Origin: Bdellovibrionales bacterium
GTDB lineage: Bacteria > Bdellovibrionota > UBA2428
Direction: 5' to 3'
NCBI GenBank assembly: GCA_018266335.1
Contig: JAFEAR010000196.1
Location: forward strand, 1 to 52,720
DNA: 52,720 nt
The position numbers and the translations under genes are program-made. Shown here in pieces: positions 7,528 to 16,635 of the stretch (positions are counted from its first letter, which is position 1; each line of letters begins with the position of its first letter). The notes beneath the pieces were generated by a model that did no database searches, was not told where the DNA came from, and saw only the letters and a list, made by a program, of their open reading frames with translations.

Positions 7528-8328
7528 TTAGAAGAAGTAGTACATGCCGAAGGTGCCGTAGAGGGCGCCCGAAAAGTCAGAGGCGTTCACGAAGTATTGG
7601 AGCTCCATGATACCGGCCAGTCCACTTTCGTGTTGGTACAGCACGCCAATGCCCGGATACAGCAAGTAAGCCGAACGGGCCGTAGGAATTTGTCCGTCGG
7701 CATTTTCAAAGAAACGCTGCGAAAGATAACCGGGCATGACGCCCTCTTTGTTCGCGGGAATTTTGCCCACACTCCACTGCGCGTAGCCCGCCTCTAACAT
7801 GGGACTCCAACGACCACGCATAAAGAAGTGGCGCGCGTGCGCGGCCCAGGTGTTGTACGACATGCCCGTGCCCAAACCAAAACCGGCCGACCAGTCGGGG
7901 GCGAGGGTAAAATCAACTTCGGCACCAAAGATGCCGTAGGCACCGGCCGCCATGAAACCCAAACCAAAGAAACGATCGCCCGAATAGCCGTTCGATTTAC
8001 GGCGCGCCGTGGAGCGGGGCCGCGTGTAAGCGCCATCGTAGGGCGCGGTGACGGTGCGAGTTTCGGGAATTTCTATAGTGGAGGGCTCGAGCGAGGCCGA
8101 AGCTTCGGATTCGTCGTTCTTGGCAACCTTCCGCGCAATGCGCGAGGAACCCTCTCTGAAACGGAGCGAGGCCTCTTCGGAATTTGCCCGCAGTGTTTTG
8201 GGCGGCGGCTCGAGCTCGCGATTTTCTTTGTTGAAAATCTGGGCCGTTTGCGACGAAACGGCGTGCGCCATGGACGGCATCACGAGGGCGCTAGCCCAGA
8301 ACAAAAGCTGCTTCGGCTGGAGCGTCAT
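7528..8328 (-). CDS. Probable outer-membrane beta-barrel protein
   Basis: The 266-residue product begins with a signal peptide (cleavage after MAHA, residue 23). A charged, probably flexible stretch rich in Glu, Arg and Ser follows (about 30-110). The C-terminal half is rich in Gly and aromatic residues in alternating patterns (FFGLGFMAAGAYGIFGAEVD, GFGLGTGMSY) and the protein ends in YYFF, a terminal Phe as expected for BAM-inserted barrels. It resembles small OmpW/OmpA-like barrels but I cannot name a family. Its ATG overlaps the stop of the MCE gene by four bases (8325-8328), so it probably acts with it in the envelope. Repeat copy A follows its stop directly. Confidence 0.75.
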   Translation of the reverse strand: MTLQPKQLLFWASALVMPSMAHAVSSQTAQIFNKENRELEPPPKTLRANSEEASLRFREGSSRIARKVAKNDESEASASLEPSTIEIPETRTVTAPYDGAYTRPRSTARRKSNGYSGDRFFGLGFMAAGAYGIFGAEVDFTLAPDWSAGFGLGTGMSYNTWAAHARHFFMRGRWSPMLEAGYAQWSVGKIPANKEGVMPGYLSQRFFENADGQIPTARSAYLLYPGIGVLYQHESGLAGIMELQYFVNASDFSGALYGTFGMYYFF

Positions 8329-9149
8329 TTACTTGGCGCCTCGACCCGTCGGGTTGTGAAATTCACCTTCATCCCATCTTCCATCATGAGACGCCGAATA
8401 TCAACCAATCCTATGGAGTCGCCCTTGCTGAGCATGCTCCGCATGTGGGTCCAGGACTCCGCACCGCCGTTATTTTGGATAAAGGAAGCGCCCGAGCGTA
8501 CGGATGCCATGACTTCGCGCATGTCGTTGCTCATGCTGGCAAAATTCTGAAGCAAAATGCTGAGTTGCTTACGCTGGTCGGGTGAAGCCCCGCTGAAGAG
8601 TTTGTTCAAATTCTTAGCGAGTTCGTTAACGGAGGCGAGCATCTCTTTGATGTCGCCCTTGTTCTCGTTGAAGAGCGTGCGCAGGTCGCCAAAAATGCCG
8701 TAGCCCTGCGAAATAAGCTGGTCCACACGGGGCGGATCGATGCCGCGAAACTCGTGGTTGTTCTTGGCCTGGGCACCGTTGCCCGGCACCACTTCTACGT
8801 AGCGCTCGCCGATAAGACCGGCGAGGTTGATGTAGAACTTGGAATCTTCGGTGATTTGCACGAAGGCATCGCGCGAAATTTCGATTTTGAGTTTGATGAC
8901 GGTGGGCGTGTTCACGAAATTGATTTCGGAAACGCGACCCACCTTAATGCCCGCCAAGCGCACGGGACTGCCACGATCCAAGCCGCCCGCGAAGTCATAG
9001 TTCACGTAGATTTGCCGCGTGGGCCCAATGCCGAAAGCACCCATCCAGTACGCGAAGAGCAGCGCACAGGCACCGGCCAGCAAAAACAGCGAGGCGACTA
9101 AGATTTGTTTGCGTCGTATTTCGCGCTGTTCGAGCTGCTCGACATCCAT
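8325..9149 (-). CDS. MCE/MlaD family protein
   Basis: MCE proteins form periplasmic hexameric rings that carry lipids between membranes. The 274-residue product (ATG at 9149, MDVEQLEQREIRRKQ) has one N-terminal membrane anchor at about residues 17-38. The MCE domain follows: YVNYDFAGGLDRGSPVRLAG and IKVGRVSEINF, then a strand ending in LAGLIGERYVEVVPG. The C-terminal half is helical (LRTLFNENKGDIKEMLASVNELAKNLNKL) as in MlaD and Mce proteins. The frame extends six codons upstream only through a TTG, so I prefer the ATG. It overlaps the membrane-protein gene upstream by 52 bases and the beta-barrel gene downstream by 4. No MlaE permease or MlaF ATPase is adjacent. Confidence 0.88.
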   Translation of the reverse strand: MDVEQLEQREIRRKQILVASLFLLAGACALLFAYWMGAFGIGPTRQIYVNYDFAGGLDRGSPVRLAGIKVGRVSEINFVNTPTVIKLKIEISRDAFVQITEDSKFYINLAGLIGERYVEVVPGNGAQAKNNHEFRGIDPPRVDQLISQGYGIFGDLRTLFNENKGDIKEMLASVNELAKNLNKLFSGASPDQRKQLSILLQNFASMSNDMREVMASVRSGASFIQNNGGAESWTHMRSMLSKGDSIGLVDIRRLMMEDGMKVNFTTRRVEAPSK

Positions 9150-9775
9150 GCACCTAGTATCTCCCAAAGTGTTTCAAGAACAAAGCCCCACAGGAACGAA
9201 ATGAAGGGAATCCAGTAGAGCATGGGGGCGTCGGAAAACGGTGGGCCCGCAAACAAATTTCCCATGAGCAAATAGAAGAGCCAAAAAAAGAGGAGCACGT
9301 AGCTAGGTACTTCCAGCACGCGGAACAGGCGTGGCCCCATCACCAGAGTGTCCACCGATCCCCAAATATCGCGACGCATGAAAGCCCCAAGCCACGCACC
9401 CAAAATAGCTTCGGGCGCCAATACGGGAGCCGAGGAGTCGGGATGCAACGCGCGGTAGGAATAGAGCGCCAAAATCCAGCCACTCAAACCCACCGCGAGT
9501 GCAAAGATCGCACTGCGGCGCTCGAGCAAGCGCGGCATGAAAACCCAGGTGTAGATGGCCGTAACTCCCGCGGCGAAGGCCGTGGAATGAAACACCAGCG
9601 CTCCCCACATTTGGCGGGAGAGTGCCGAGGGCACAAAGGCGTGCGCCACCAACCAGTCGCCCCGACCTCCGGCAATCACGCGCGTAGCCAAATCCGCTAA
9701 TATCCACAGGAGAGCCAACGCCAGCGCGAGCCAGGGAAATTTTTGCACGGGTTCGGTAGCGCGGAGCGGAATCAT
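9098..9775 (-). CDS. Integral membrane protein of unknown family
   Basis: This 225-residue protein has about five hydrophobic segments: near 15-35, 55-78, 88-108, 120-135 and 155-205. Its last residues are soluble and Ser-rich (WMSSSSNSAKYDANKS). It lacks the charged motifs of MlaE, so I do not call it the permease of the MCE system, although it occupies the place where a permease could be. The ATG at 9775 is clear. The gene overlaps the MCE start by 52 bases and starts 12 bases after the PP2C stop, so all four minus-strand genes may be one transcript. Function unknown; a partner of the MCE protein is plausible by position only. Confidence 0.75.
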   Translation of the reverse strand: MIPLRATEPVQKFPWLALALALLWILADLATRVIAGGRGDWLVAHAFVPSALSRQMWGALVFHSTAFAAGVTAIYTWVFMPRLLERRSAIFALAVGLSGWILALYSYRALHPDSSAPVLAPEAILGAWLGAFMRRDIWGSVDTLVMGPRLFRVLEVPSYVLLFFWLFYLLMGNLFAGPPFSDAPMLYWIPFISFLWGFVLETLWEILGAWMSSSSNSAKYDANKS

Positions 9776-9787
9776 GTCGGTCCGGAG

Positions 9788-10522
9788 TTAAGCAGATTTT
9801 CCGAGTTCAAACACGATCACGGAAATATTGTCCTCGCCGCCTTGAATGTTGGCGAGATCCACGAGTTTTTGCACGGCGTCTTCGACGTCGAAGTTTTGCA
9901 GAATGCGGGCGATCTGTTCGTTAGACACCATGCCACTCAGTCCATCGCTGCAAATCACGTAACGGTCGTCGACCTGCGCCTTGCGCGAAAAAATATCCAC
10001 GTTCACGTGCTCTTCGTAGCCCACGGAACGTGTAATCACGTTTTTCTGCACCGAACCCATGTTGTCTTCGGTAATGAGTCCCGCCTTGAGCAACTCGTAA
10101 ACTTGCGAGTGGTCTTCGGTGAGTTGGTAGAGCACGCCTTCGCGGTAAAGGTAACAACGCGAATCACCCACCTGCGCAATGTGCACGTAGTGCCCGTCCA
10201 CCGCGGCGGCCGTCATGGTGGTGCCCATGCCGTGCAGACGTGGATTCGCCATGGACTGATCGAAAATAACTTTATTGCTCAAACGAAAAGCTTCAACGAG
10301 CCGCTGGGGCACCGAAGTTTCACGCAAATCCTGAAAGATACGGTCTAGGGTGCGCACCGCCATGGCCGAAGCAACTTCGCCCCCGCTGTGACCACCCATG
10401 CCGTCGGCGACGGAAAAGAGCCGCCACGCTTCGTTCACGATGAACGAATCTTGGTTGTTGCTCCGCTTACGGCCAATGTCGCTTTTGCCCGCGACGCGAA
10501 TAGAAAATTCTTTACTGGCCAT
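9788..10522 (-). CDS. PP2C-family Ser/Thr protein phosphatase
   Basis: The 244-residue product is a stand-alone PP2C (Stp/PrpC type) that removes phosphate from Ser/Thr using two metal ions. Metal and phosphate-binding motifs are visible: DIGRKRSNNQDS (15-26), VADGMGGHSGG (38-48), GDSRCYLYR, EDHSQV, CSDGLSGMV and the C-terminal GGEDNISVIVF. The length is typical and no regulatory domain is attached. Its usual partner, a Ser/Thr kinase, is not in the window. The start ATG at 10522 is divergent from ohr. It may be the first gene of the minus-strand run through the MCE and beta-barrel genes. Confidence 0.93.
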   Translation of the reverse strand: MASKEFSIRVAGKSDIGRKRSNNQDSFIVNEAWRLFSVADGMGGHSGGEVASAMAVRTLDRIFQDLRETSVPQRLVEAFRLSNKVIFDQSMANPRLHGMGTTMTAAAVDGHYVHIAQVGDSRCYLYREGVLYQLTEDHSQVYELLKAGLITEDNMGSVQKNVITRSVGYEEHVNVDIFSRKAQVDDRYVICSDGLSGMVSNEQIARILQNFDVEDAVQKLVDLANIQGGEDNISVIVFELGKSA

Positions 10523-10579
10523 ATCCTCTCAATTGTAGGGCGCTGGGCGCTATGCGAAAAGGCTTCACGTGCAGGCTTA

Positions 10580-10608
10580 TTGACCCCAGTGGTGCCCCGA
10601 GTCAGAAT
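10580..10608 (+). promoter_or_regulatory. Candidate sigma-70 promoter for ohr
   Basis: TTGACC (10580-10585), a 17-base spacer and CAGAAT (10603-10608) lie directly before the ohr ATG at 10617. If used, transcription would start within a few bases of the ATG, giving an almost leaderless mRNA. The match is moderate and unsupported by other evidence. Confidence 0.35.
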
Positions 10609-10616
10609 TCGGCCCC

Positions 10617-11033
10617 ATGAAAACACTCTACACCACCAAAGTAACCACCTCGGGCGGACGCGACGGCAAAGCGGAATCGGCCGACGGTCGCCTTAAAGTT
10701 TCGCTCTCCATGCCCAAGGAACTCGGCGGTGCGGGCGCGCCCGGCGCCACAAACCCCGAGCAACTCTTCGCCGCAGGCTATTCGGCTTGCTTTGAGTCGG
10801 CCATTCGGCACATTGGGCGCAACAAAAAAGTGACGATTCCCGAACTCTCCGTGGACTGCGAAGTGAGTTTGTTGCCGGCGCCCACGGGTTTTGCACTTAG
10901 GGTGTCGCTACATCCTAAGTTTAGCGGCCTCGATCAAAAAGTGTGCGAAGACTTGGTGAGCGAAGCGCACAAGATTTGCCCCTACTCCAACGCCACCCGC
11001 AACAACATCGAAGTCAAAATCACCGTTAACTGA
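10617..11033 (+). CDS. ohr: Organic hydroperoxide reductase, Ohr/OsmC family
   Basis: Ohr reduces organic and fatty-acid hydroperoxides in the cytoplasm with a reactive Cys pair, usually recycled by lipoylated enzymes. The 138-residue product has normal length. It carries both cysteines: C58 in AAGYSACFESA and C121 in HKICPYSNATRNN. The N-terminal YTTKVTTSGGRDG and the LSMPKELGG loop are typical of the Ohr rather than the OsmC subgroup. It is a single gene, divergent from the PP2C gene and convergent with recN, with a structured inverted repeat in the gap. No OhrR-type regulator is adjacent. Confidence 0.92.
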   Translation: MKTLYTTKVTTSGGRDGKAESADGRLKVSLSMPKELGGAGAPGATNPEQLFAAGYSACFESAIRHIGRNKKVTIPELSVDCEVSLLPAPTGFALRVSLHPKFSGLDQKVCEDLVSEAHKICPYSNATRNNIEVKITVN

Positions 11034-11044
11034 ACTTCAAATTA

Positions 11045-11148
11045 AGAGGGCGTAACAAAATGGTCGCGGCCGCGAAGCGACCAAGGAAGCCATACATGGT
11101 ATGCGACGCGGGAGCGACAAAGGCCCCGGCCATTTTGTTACGCCCTCT
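11045..11148. repeat. Structured gene-end inverted repeat, copy B (104 bp)
   Basis: Two 19-base arms pair perfectly: AGAGGGCGTAACAAAATGG (11045-11063) and its reverse complement at 11130-11148. The 66-base interior has CCGCGAAG (11070-11077), a hairpin CATAC-ATG-GTATG (11091-11103) and CGACAAAGG (11115-11123), the same order as in copy A. It fills the gap between the convergent ohr and recN genes, 11 bases after one stop and 7 after the other, where it can act as a bidirectional terminator. Confidence 0.8.
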
Positions 11149-11155
11149 ATCCAAA

Positions 11156-12871
11156 TTAGGCGCGGCTCTCTCCGCCCCCACGCCGCAAAAGTTCTTTGGC
11201 CAACTTCTGGGCCGCCTTGGAGCCCGTATCGCCCAACATGCGCGCGATTTCCTCGCTGCGCTCTTTATCTTCGATGGGCGAAATCAACGTGCGCGTTTTG
11301 CCCTTCTCGGTCACTTTGCGGATACGGAATTGTGCGTGCGACGCTGCAGCAATCTGCGCCAAGTGCGTAACCACGATGACCTGGTTTTCCTCGGCGATGC
11401 CCCGTAGGCGTGCCGCCACGGCGTGCGCCGTTTCGCCCCCAATGCCGGAATCGACTTCGTCGAAAAGATAAATGCCGATTTCCGACCGTCCAGCCACAAT
11501 GTGCTTCAGCGCCAACAGAATACGCGAGAGTTCGCCGCCGCTGGCTACTTTGCCGAGGGAGCGTTCGCTCTCGCCCGCGTTGGCCGAGAAGAGCGCTTCC
11601 ACGCGTGTGACGCCCGACTCACGGAAGTCAGCCAGACGGCTGACTTCGAGTTTGAGGCGCGCTTGCTTCATGCCGAGTGCGCGCAAATCTTTTTCCCACG
11701 CTTTTGCGAGCACCGCGGCCGCCTCGACCCGCCGAGCGTGCAGCTTGTCCGCAAGTTTAGTGAGCGCCTGTTTAGAGGACTCGCAACGCGCTTCGAGCTC
11801 CGCCAAACGCTCGTCGGAATTTTCTAGGCGCAGCAGTTCCGCGCGCGATTCGGCCAGCATGTCGCCCAGTTCCGCCATTTCGCGGCCATACTTGCGCTTC
11901 ACGCGCATCATGAGCGAAAGCTTCGACTCGGCCTGCTCCAAACTTTCGGGATCGGCCTCGAGCTGTGCGGCCATGCGATTCACCCGGGAAGCCCATTCGC
12001 CCAACTGACTTTCAACTTGCTCCAAACCCACCACGAGCTCGCGAAACTCTTCCCCCAGCTCCTGCAAAGTGCCAAGTTCCCGCAGGGCGCTTTGCAGTTG
12101 GGTGAGAGCCCCCGGAGCATCGCCATCCGCATCGCTGCCTTCCAAGCGACGGCGGGCAGATTCCAAGGCCCGGCCAATGCGATCGATGTTGCCCAAGCGG
12201 GCCCGGAGCGACAGCAGACGCTCTTCTTCCAGGGCGGCATCGGGCCCCACGCCGGCGCGCTCCAACTCCTCGGCCTGAAAGCGCAAGAAGTCGATGCGCG
12301 TTGCCCGCTGGGTGTGATCCGTGCGTGCCGTTTGAAATTCCGTTACCAGTTCCGAGTGCAGGGCGAAGGCCTTAGCAAATTGATCGGCCTCGCCGCTTAA
12401 TTGCCCGAACTGATCGACCACGTGGAGAATGTAATCTTCGCGGCCCAGACGTAAAAATTCGTGTTGTCCCGAAACTTCTACCCAGTCACCGAGCAGCGAT
12501 TGCAATTGCGAACGCGTAGCCGACTTGCCCTGAATCCACACGCGATTCTTAGCCGTATCGAGGGCCGAAATTTCGCGGCGAATGAAAAGTAAATGCCCTT
12601 CATCGCCATCGACTTCGAAACCCAATTCAGCCGCCAAGGCACGCTTTGCATCGTCCTGCGACAAATCAAAAACACCTTCGACTTCGGCCGAGTTGGCGCC
12701 GGTGCGCACCATCTGCGAACGGGCCTTGCCCCCGAGCAGTAGGGTTACGGCATCGAAGAGCAAGCTTTTGCCCGCGCCCGTTTCGCCGGTGAAGGCGGTG
12801 AGTCCGAGGTCGAATTCCAAACGACCATCCTCGACGATGGCAAAATTGCGAACCTTAAGTTCCTTCAACAT
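11156..12871 (-). CDS. recN: DNA repair protein RecN
   Basis: RecN is an SMC-like ATPase that holds or aligns broken DNA ends during recombinational repair. The 571-residue product has the Walker A motif GETGAGKS (29-36), a central coiled-coil region (about 150-370) rich in Leu, Glu and Arg, and the C-terminal ABC signature and Walker B region: ASGGELSRILLALKHI and IYLFDEVDSGIGGETA, followed by VIVVTHLAQIAA. The length is normal. ATG 12871 is preceded by GGAGGAGA, which is also the end of nadK; the two genes are two bases apart and surely coupled. In many bacteria recN is SOS-induced; I see no SOS-like palindrome directly upstream of nadK. Confidence 0.95.
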   Translation of the reverse strand: MLKELKVRNFAIVEDGRLEFDLGLTAFTGETGAGKSLLFDAVTLLLGGKARSQMVRTGANSAEVEGVFDLSQDDAKRALAAELGFEVDGDEGHLLFIRREISALDTAKNRVWIQGKSATRSQLQSLLGDWVEVSGQHEFLRLGREDYILHVVDQFGQLSGEADQFAKAFALHSELVTEFQTARTDHTQRATRIDFLRFQAEELERAGVGPDAALEEERLLSLRARLGNIDRIGRALESARRRLEGSDADGDAPGALTQLQSALRELGTLQELGEEFRELVVGLEQVESQLGEWASRVNRMAAQLEADPESLEQAESKLSLMMRVKRKYGREMAELGDMLAESRAELLRLENSDERLAELEARCESSKQALTKLADKLHARRVEAAAVLAKAWEKDLRALGMKQARLKLEVSRLADFRESGVTRVEALFSANAGESERSLGKVASGGELSRILLALKHIVAGRSEIGIYLFDEVDSGIGGETAHAVAARLRGIAEENQVIVVTHLAQIAAASHAQFRIRKVTEKGKTRTLISPIEDKERSEEIARMLGDTGSKAAQKLAKELLRRGGGESRA

Positions 12872-12873
12872 GA

Positions 12874-13725
12874 CTACTCTCCTCCGAATCCGAGCTTCAC
12901 GCGCAAGAGGTGAAAAAAGCTCTCATTCATGGGCGCAAGGCCCTCGGGAATCAGAAATTTCACCGGCTTGGGTGCGCGAGCCACGTGCACCCAACTGCCC
13001 GAAGCAATTTCCTGGCCAGCCTGTCCATCGCTGGTGACGTTGGACGGCGTGTCGTTATCGAGCACCTCAATGGTGACACGGGAGTCTTCGCCCAGCACGA
13101 CCGAGCGATGAGCTAAGCTTTGCGAACATATCGGGGTCAGCAGAAGATTTTTCATGCTGGGGTGCATGACCGGCCCTCCGGCCGAAAGAGCGTAGGCCGT
13201 TGAACCCGACGCCGACGAAACAATAAATCCGTCCCCCCGAAGCCGCGCAAAGAGCTCGCGGTCGTCCACGCTGACGCGCAACCAAACCAAACGCGACAGA
13301 GTACTCCGGCTCACTACCAAATCATTGAGCGCCCACAAGTTATCGGCCAGCACCCGGCCCTTAGCGGAATGAATAACTCCGGTAAGGCCCCAGCGCTCTT
13401 CGAATCCGAATTGCTTCTTTTTAATTTGGCTCGCGAGGGCCGCTGCCCATTTTTTACGTTCGTTTTCTTTGGGAAGTGCGATGGGGAGCAGAAAACCCCG
13501 TCCCCGACTTGCATGCACGCCCAGCACGGGCACCCGAAAGCGCTCCGCTCCGAGTTCGCGAAGCGTCGCCAAGAAGGTTCCGTCGCCCCCTACCGAAATG
13601 GCGAGATCTAATTTAGCGGAGGGCTCGTCGCACACTTCGAAGCCCGCTTTGGCGAAAGCGTCCGCGAGGGTTTTGTGGGCAGATTGGGCGTGGGAGCTTT
13701 TGGATCGGATCCAGATTTTCTTCAC
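12874..13725 (-). CDS. nadK: NAD kinase
   Basis: NadK makes NADP from NAD and ATP (or polyphosphate). The 283-residue product carries the family's GGDG motif (residues 46-49, in ISVGGDGTFLATLRE) and the second signature SASGSTAYALSAGGPVMHP, followed by TPICSQSLAHRSVVL. The likely start is GTG at 13725 (MKKIWIRSKS). The last codons overlap the recN ribosome-binding site. The nadK-recN order is common in bacteria, where an RNA methyltransferase (tlyA) or argR often joins them; none does here. The promoter should lie in the 141 bases shared with secA. Confidence 0.95.
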   Translation of the reverse strand: MKKIWIRSKSSHAQSAHKTLADAFAKAGFEVCDEPSAKLDLAISVGGDGTFLATLRELGAERFRVPVLGVHASRGRGFLLPIALPKENERKKWAAALASQIKKKQFGFEERWGLTGVIHSAKGRVLADNLWALNDLVVSRSTLSRLVWLRVSVDDRELFARLRGDGFIVSSASGSTAYALSAGGPVMHPSMKNLLLTPICSQSLAHRSVVLGEDSRVTIEVLDNDTPSNVTSDGQAGQEIASGSWVHVARAPKPVKFLIPEGLAPMNESFFHLLRVKLGFGGE

Positions 13726-13866
13726 GGCTAAACCCTAGGCGCTACCGAGAAAGCTCACAAGGGCTCGAGACGTAGACTCACTGCAACAAATTTATGCGAA
13801 CGAATTTTTGTGCCATGCGTAAAACCATAGAACAACCGCTCTCGGGGATGCTAGCTTCTGGGCCCT
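13726..13866. promoter_or_regulatory. Divergent region between nadK and secA
   Basis: This 141-base gap must serve both directions. It contains a minus-strand TGGCAC near 13811-13816, but the following bases (AAAAATTCGT) do not put GC at the RpoN -12 position. No SOS-type palindrome is seen. No clear sigma-70 pair could be assigned by eye. Confidence 0.3.
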
Positions 13867-16629
13867 ATGCTGCTTCAACTTGCGCTCAAAAAAATGCTGG
13901 GTACAAAAAACGACCGGGAAATCAAAAAGCTCCTTCCCCTGGTGCAGCAGATCAACGGTTTAGAACCCCAAATTCGCCGGCTTACGGACGCTGCCTTGCA
14001 GGCCAAAACGGGCGAACTCAAACAAAAACTCGCTAACGGCGCCAAGCTCGATGACATCCTAGTGGAGGCTTTTGCGGTCTGCCGCGAGGCCGGCGCGCGG
14101 GTGCTGGGCATGCGCCATTTCGACGTGCAGCTCATCGGCGGCATGGCCCTGCACAAAGGCATGATTGCCGAAATGAAAACGGGCGAAGGTAAAACCCTCG
14201 TCGCAACCCTCGCTAGCTACTTGAACGCGCTCGCCGGCAAGGGCGTGCACGTGATCACCGTCAACGACTACCTGGCCAAACGCGACTCCGAGTGGATGGG
14301 CCGGATTCACCGGTTCCTGAACTTGAATGTGGGTTGCATTTTGAACTCCATGGGCGACACCGAGCGCAAGGAACAGTACGCCGCCGACGTCACCTACGGA
14401 ACAAACAATGAGTTCGGTTTCGATTATCTGCGCGACAACATGAAGCCTAATCTGGAGCTCTACGTACAGCGCGATCCCTTCTTCGCGATTGTCGACGAAG
14501 TAGACTCCATTCTGATCGACGAAGCCCGCACCCCGCTCATCATCAGCGGCCCGTCCGAAGACAGCACGGATCTTTACTACACGGCCGACCGCGCCGTGCG
14601 CGGCATCAAAAAAGATTTGGACTACACCCTCGACGAAAAACACCGCTCGGTCACCCTGACCGAGGACGGCGTGCACAAACTGGAAGGTTTGCTGGGCATT
14701 GCCAACCTTTACGGCCCCGAGAACATCGACCTCGTGCACCACGTGCACGCTTCGCTCAAGGCCCATTCGGTATTCAAGAAGGATGTCGATTACGTTTCGC
14801 GCGATGGAAAAATTATCATCGTCGACGAATTCACCGGTCGTCTGATGCCGGGCCGCCGTTGGTCCGATGGCTTGCACCAAGCCGTGGAAGCCAAAGAGGG
14901 CGTGAAGATCGAGGCCGAAAACCAAACCCTCGCCACCATCACACTACAGAACTACTTCCGCATGTACGAAAAACTTTCGGGCATGACCGGTACCGCCGAC
15001 ACGGAAGCCGCCGAGTTCAAAAAGATTTACGACCTCGACGTTCTCATTATTCCCACCAACCGTCCGATGATCCGTAACGACGCGAACGATTTGGTGTACC
15101 GCAATGAGGCGGGCAAATACCGCGCCGTCATTAAGGACATCGAAGAGAAGCATAAAATGGGTCGTCCCGTACTCGTAGGCACGGTGAACATTGCCAAGAG
15201 TGAGCGCGTTGCGAAGCTTCTCTCGCGCATCAACATTCCGCATAACGTCCTGAACGCGAAAAACCACGAACGCGAAGCCGAGATTATTGCCAACGCCGGG
15301 CACGAAGGCCAAGTCACGATCGCCACGAACATGGCCGGTCGGGGCACGGACATCATTCTCGGACCCGGAGTGAAAGAAAAAGGCGGACTGCACGTCATCG
15401 CTACCGAACGTCACGAATCCCGCCGCATCGACAACCAGTTGCGAGGCCGCGCCGGCCGTCAGGGCGACCGGGGCTCGAGCCAATTCTACCTTTCGCTCGA
15501 AGACGATCTCATGCGTATTTTCGCAAGCGACCGAGTGATTGCGATTATGGACAAACTCGGCATGGAAGAGGACGTGCCCATTAGCGATCGTCTCGTCACC
15601 CGCTCCATCGAAACCGCGCAGAAGAAAGTGGAAATGCACCACTTCGATCAACGCGAACACCTGCTCAAATACGACGACGTGCTCAACAAACAACGCGAAG
15701 TTATTTATTCCATGCGCCGTCTCGTGCTGGAAGGCAAAGAAACCCGCGCGTTGGTCATGGATCTTACGCGCGAGTTTGCGGTGGATATTGTTTCGCAATT
15801 CTCTCCGGGCGGACAATCAGGCGCTTGGGACTGGAAGGGCCTCAGCGAAGCGCTTCGTACCTCGTTTATGATTGACCTAAACGACGCCGCTCGCACGGAC
15901 ATCGAAAAGCGCGCCACCGGCAAGGAAGTCGCCGCCGACAAGGTTGTGGACTGGGTCACCGAAAAGGCTCAAGCGCTGTACGTCGAAAAAGAAAAAGCCC
16001 TTAGCGAAGCAACCCTTCGCGATCTGGAGCGTTACTTCTTCATTCAATCCATCGACCACCACTGGAAGGAACACCTTCTGGCTCTGGACCACCTCAAGGA
16101 AGGCATTCACCTGCGCGGCTACGCCCAGAAGGATCCCCTGGTGGAGTACCGCAAGGAAGGTTTCGAACTCTTCCGTCTTCTGGATAAGGTCATTCGTCAG
16201 TCAGCCCTCACGCGCTTGTACACCGTGCGCATGCTGACCCCCGAAGAGCAAGAAGTGGAACGCCGCCGCCGTGAAGCGGACATGAATCGGGTAGACGAGA
16301 ACGTGCGTTTAAGCGGCCCCTCGCTGGAAGCTCCCGAAGCCGAGCCGACACCGAGTGCACCCGCCTCCAATGAGGGTGAACTGGCCGAGGCCGGCGCGCC
16401 GCCACCGCCGCAACCGGGCATTAACGCAGCCATGAGTTTTCTAAAAAATTACCAGGCTCAGCGCCTGCAACAAATGTCGCAGGCCCAGCGTTCGAATGGT
16501 CAGACCGAAAGCTCGCCCGCTCAGGAAGCGGGAACCGTGAAGAACACTCAACCCAAACTGGGTCGCAACGATCCTTGCTTCTGCGGTTCGGGTAAAAAAT
16601 TCAAACAGTGCCACGGAAAAGAGGGCTGA
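13867..16629 (+). CDS. secA: Protein translocase ATPase SecA
   Basis: SecA is the motor that pushes unfolded preproteins through SecYEG. The 920-residue product has all the usual parts: an N-terminal helix, Walker A MKTGEGKT near residue 102-109, the preprotein cross-linking domain, [15 protein letters not shown], the second helicase half with GTVNIAKSE and [20 protein letters not shown], and the helical scaffold. An acidic, Pro/Ala-rich linker follows (about 815-865). It ends with the zinc-binding SEC-C motif, [14 protein letters not shown]. It has no large insertion. Start ATG 13867 gives [20 protein letters not shown], typical of SecA. The next gene begins six bases after the stop. Confidence 0.97.
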   Translation: MLLQLALKKMLGTKNDREIKKLLPLVQQINGLEPQIRRLTDAALQAKTGELKQKLANGAKLDDILVEAFAVCREAGARVLGMRHFDVQLIGGMALHKGMIAEMKTGEGKTLVATLASYLNALAGKGVHVITVNDYLAKRDSEWMGRIHRFLNLNVGCILNSMGDTERKEQYAADVTYGTNNEFGFDYLRDNMKPNLELYVQRDPFFAIVDEVDSILIDEARTPLIISGPSEDSTDLYYTADRAVRGIKKDLDYTLDEKHRSVTLTEDGVHKLEGLLGIANLYGPENIDLVHHVHASLKAHSVFKKDVDYVSRDGKIIIVDEFTGRLMPGRRWSDGLHQAVEAKEGVKIEAENQTLATITLQNYFRMYEKLSGMTGTADTEAAEFKKIYDLDVLIIPTNRPMIRNDANDLVYRNEAGKYRAVIKDIEEKHKMGRPVLVGTVNIAKSERVAKLLSRINIPHNVLNAKNHEREAEIIANAGHEGQVTIATNMAGRGTDIILGPGVKEKGGLHVIATERHESRRIDNQLRGRAGRQGDRGSSQFYLSLEDDLMRIFASDRVIAIMDKLGMEEDVPISDRLVTRSIETAQKKVEMHHFDQREHLLKYDDVLNKQREVIYSMRRLVLEGKETRALVMDLTREFAVDIVSQFSPGGQSGAWDWKGLSEALRTSFMIDLNDAARTDIEKRATGKEVAADKVVDWVTEKAQALYVEKEKALSEATLRDLERYFFIQSIDHHWKEHLLALDHLKEGIHLRGYAQKDPLVEYRKEGFELFRLLDKVIRQSALTRLYTVRMLTPEEQEVERRRREADMNRVDENVRLSGPSLEAPEAEPTPSAPASNEGELAEAGAPPPPQPGINAAMSFLKNYQAQRLQQMSQAQRSNGQTESSPAQEAGTVKNTQPKLGRNDPCFCGSGKKFKQCHGKEG

Positions 16630-16635
16630 GCGCGA

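Noticed and set aside
13800..13820. Minus-strand TGGCACAAAAATTCGT before nadK
   Set aside because: The -12 half reads TTCG rather than TTGC with shifted bases, and the rest of the repeated module is absent.
14059..15816. Long antisense open frames opposite secA
   Set aside because: They mirror the secA reading frame, have no recognisable domains and no ribosome-binding site.
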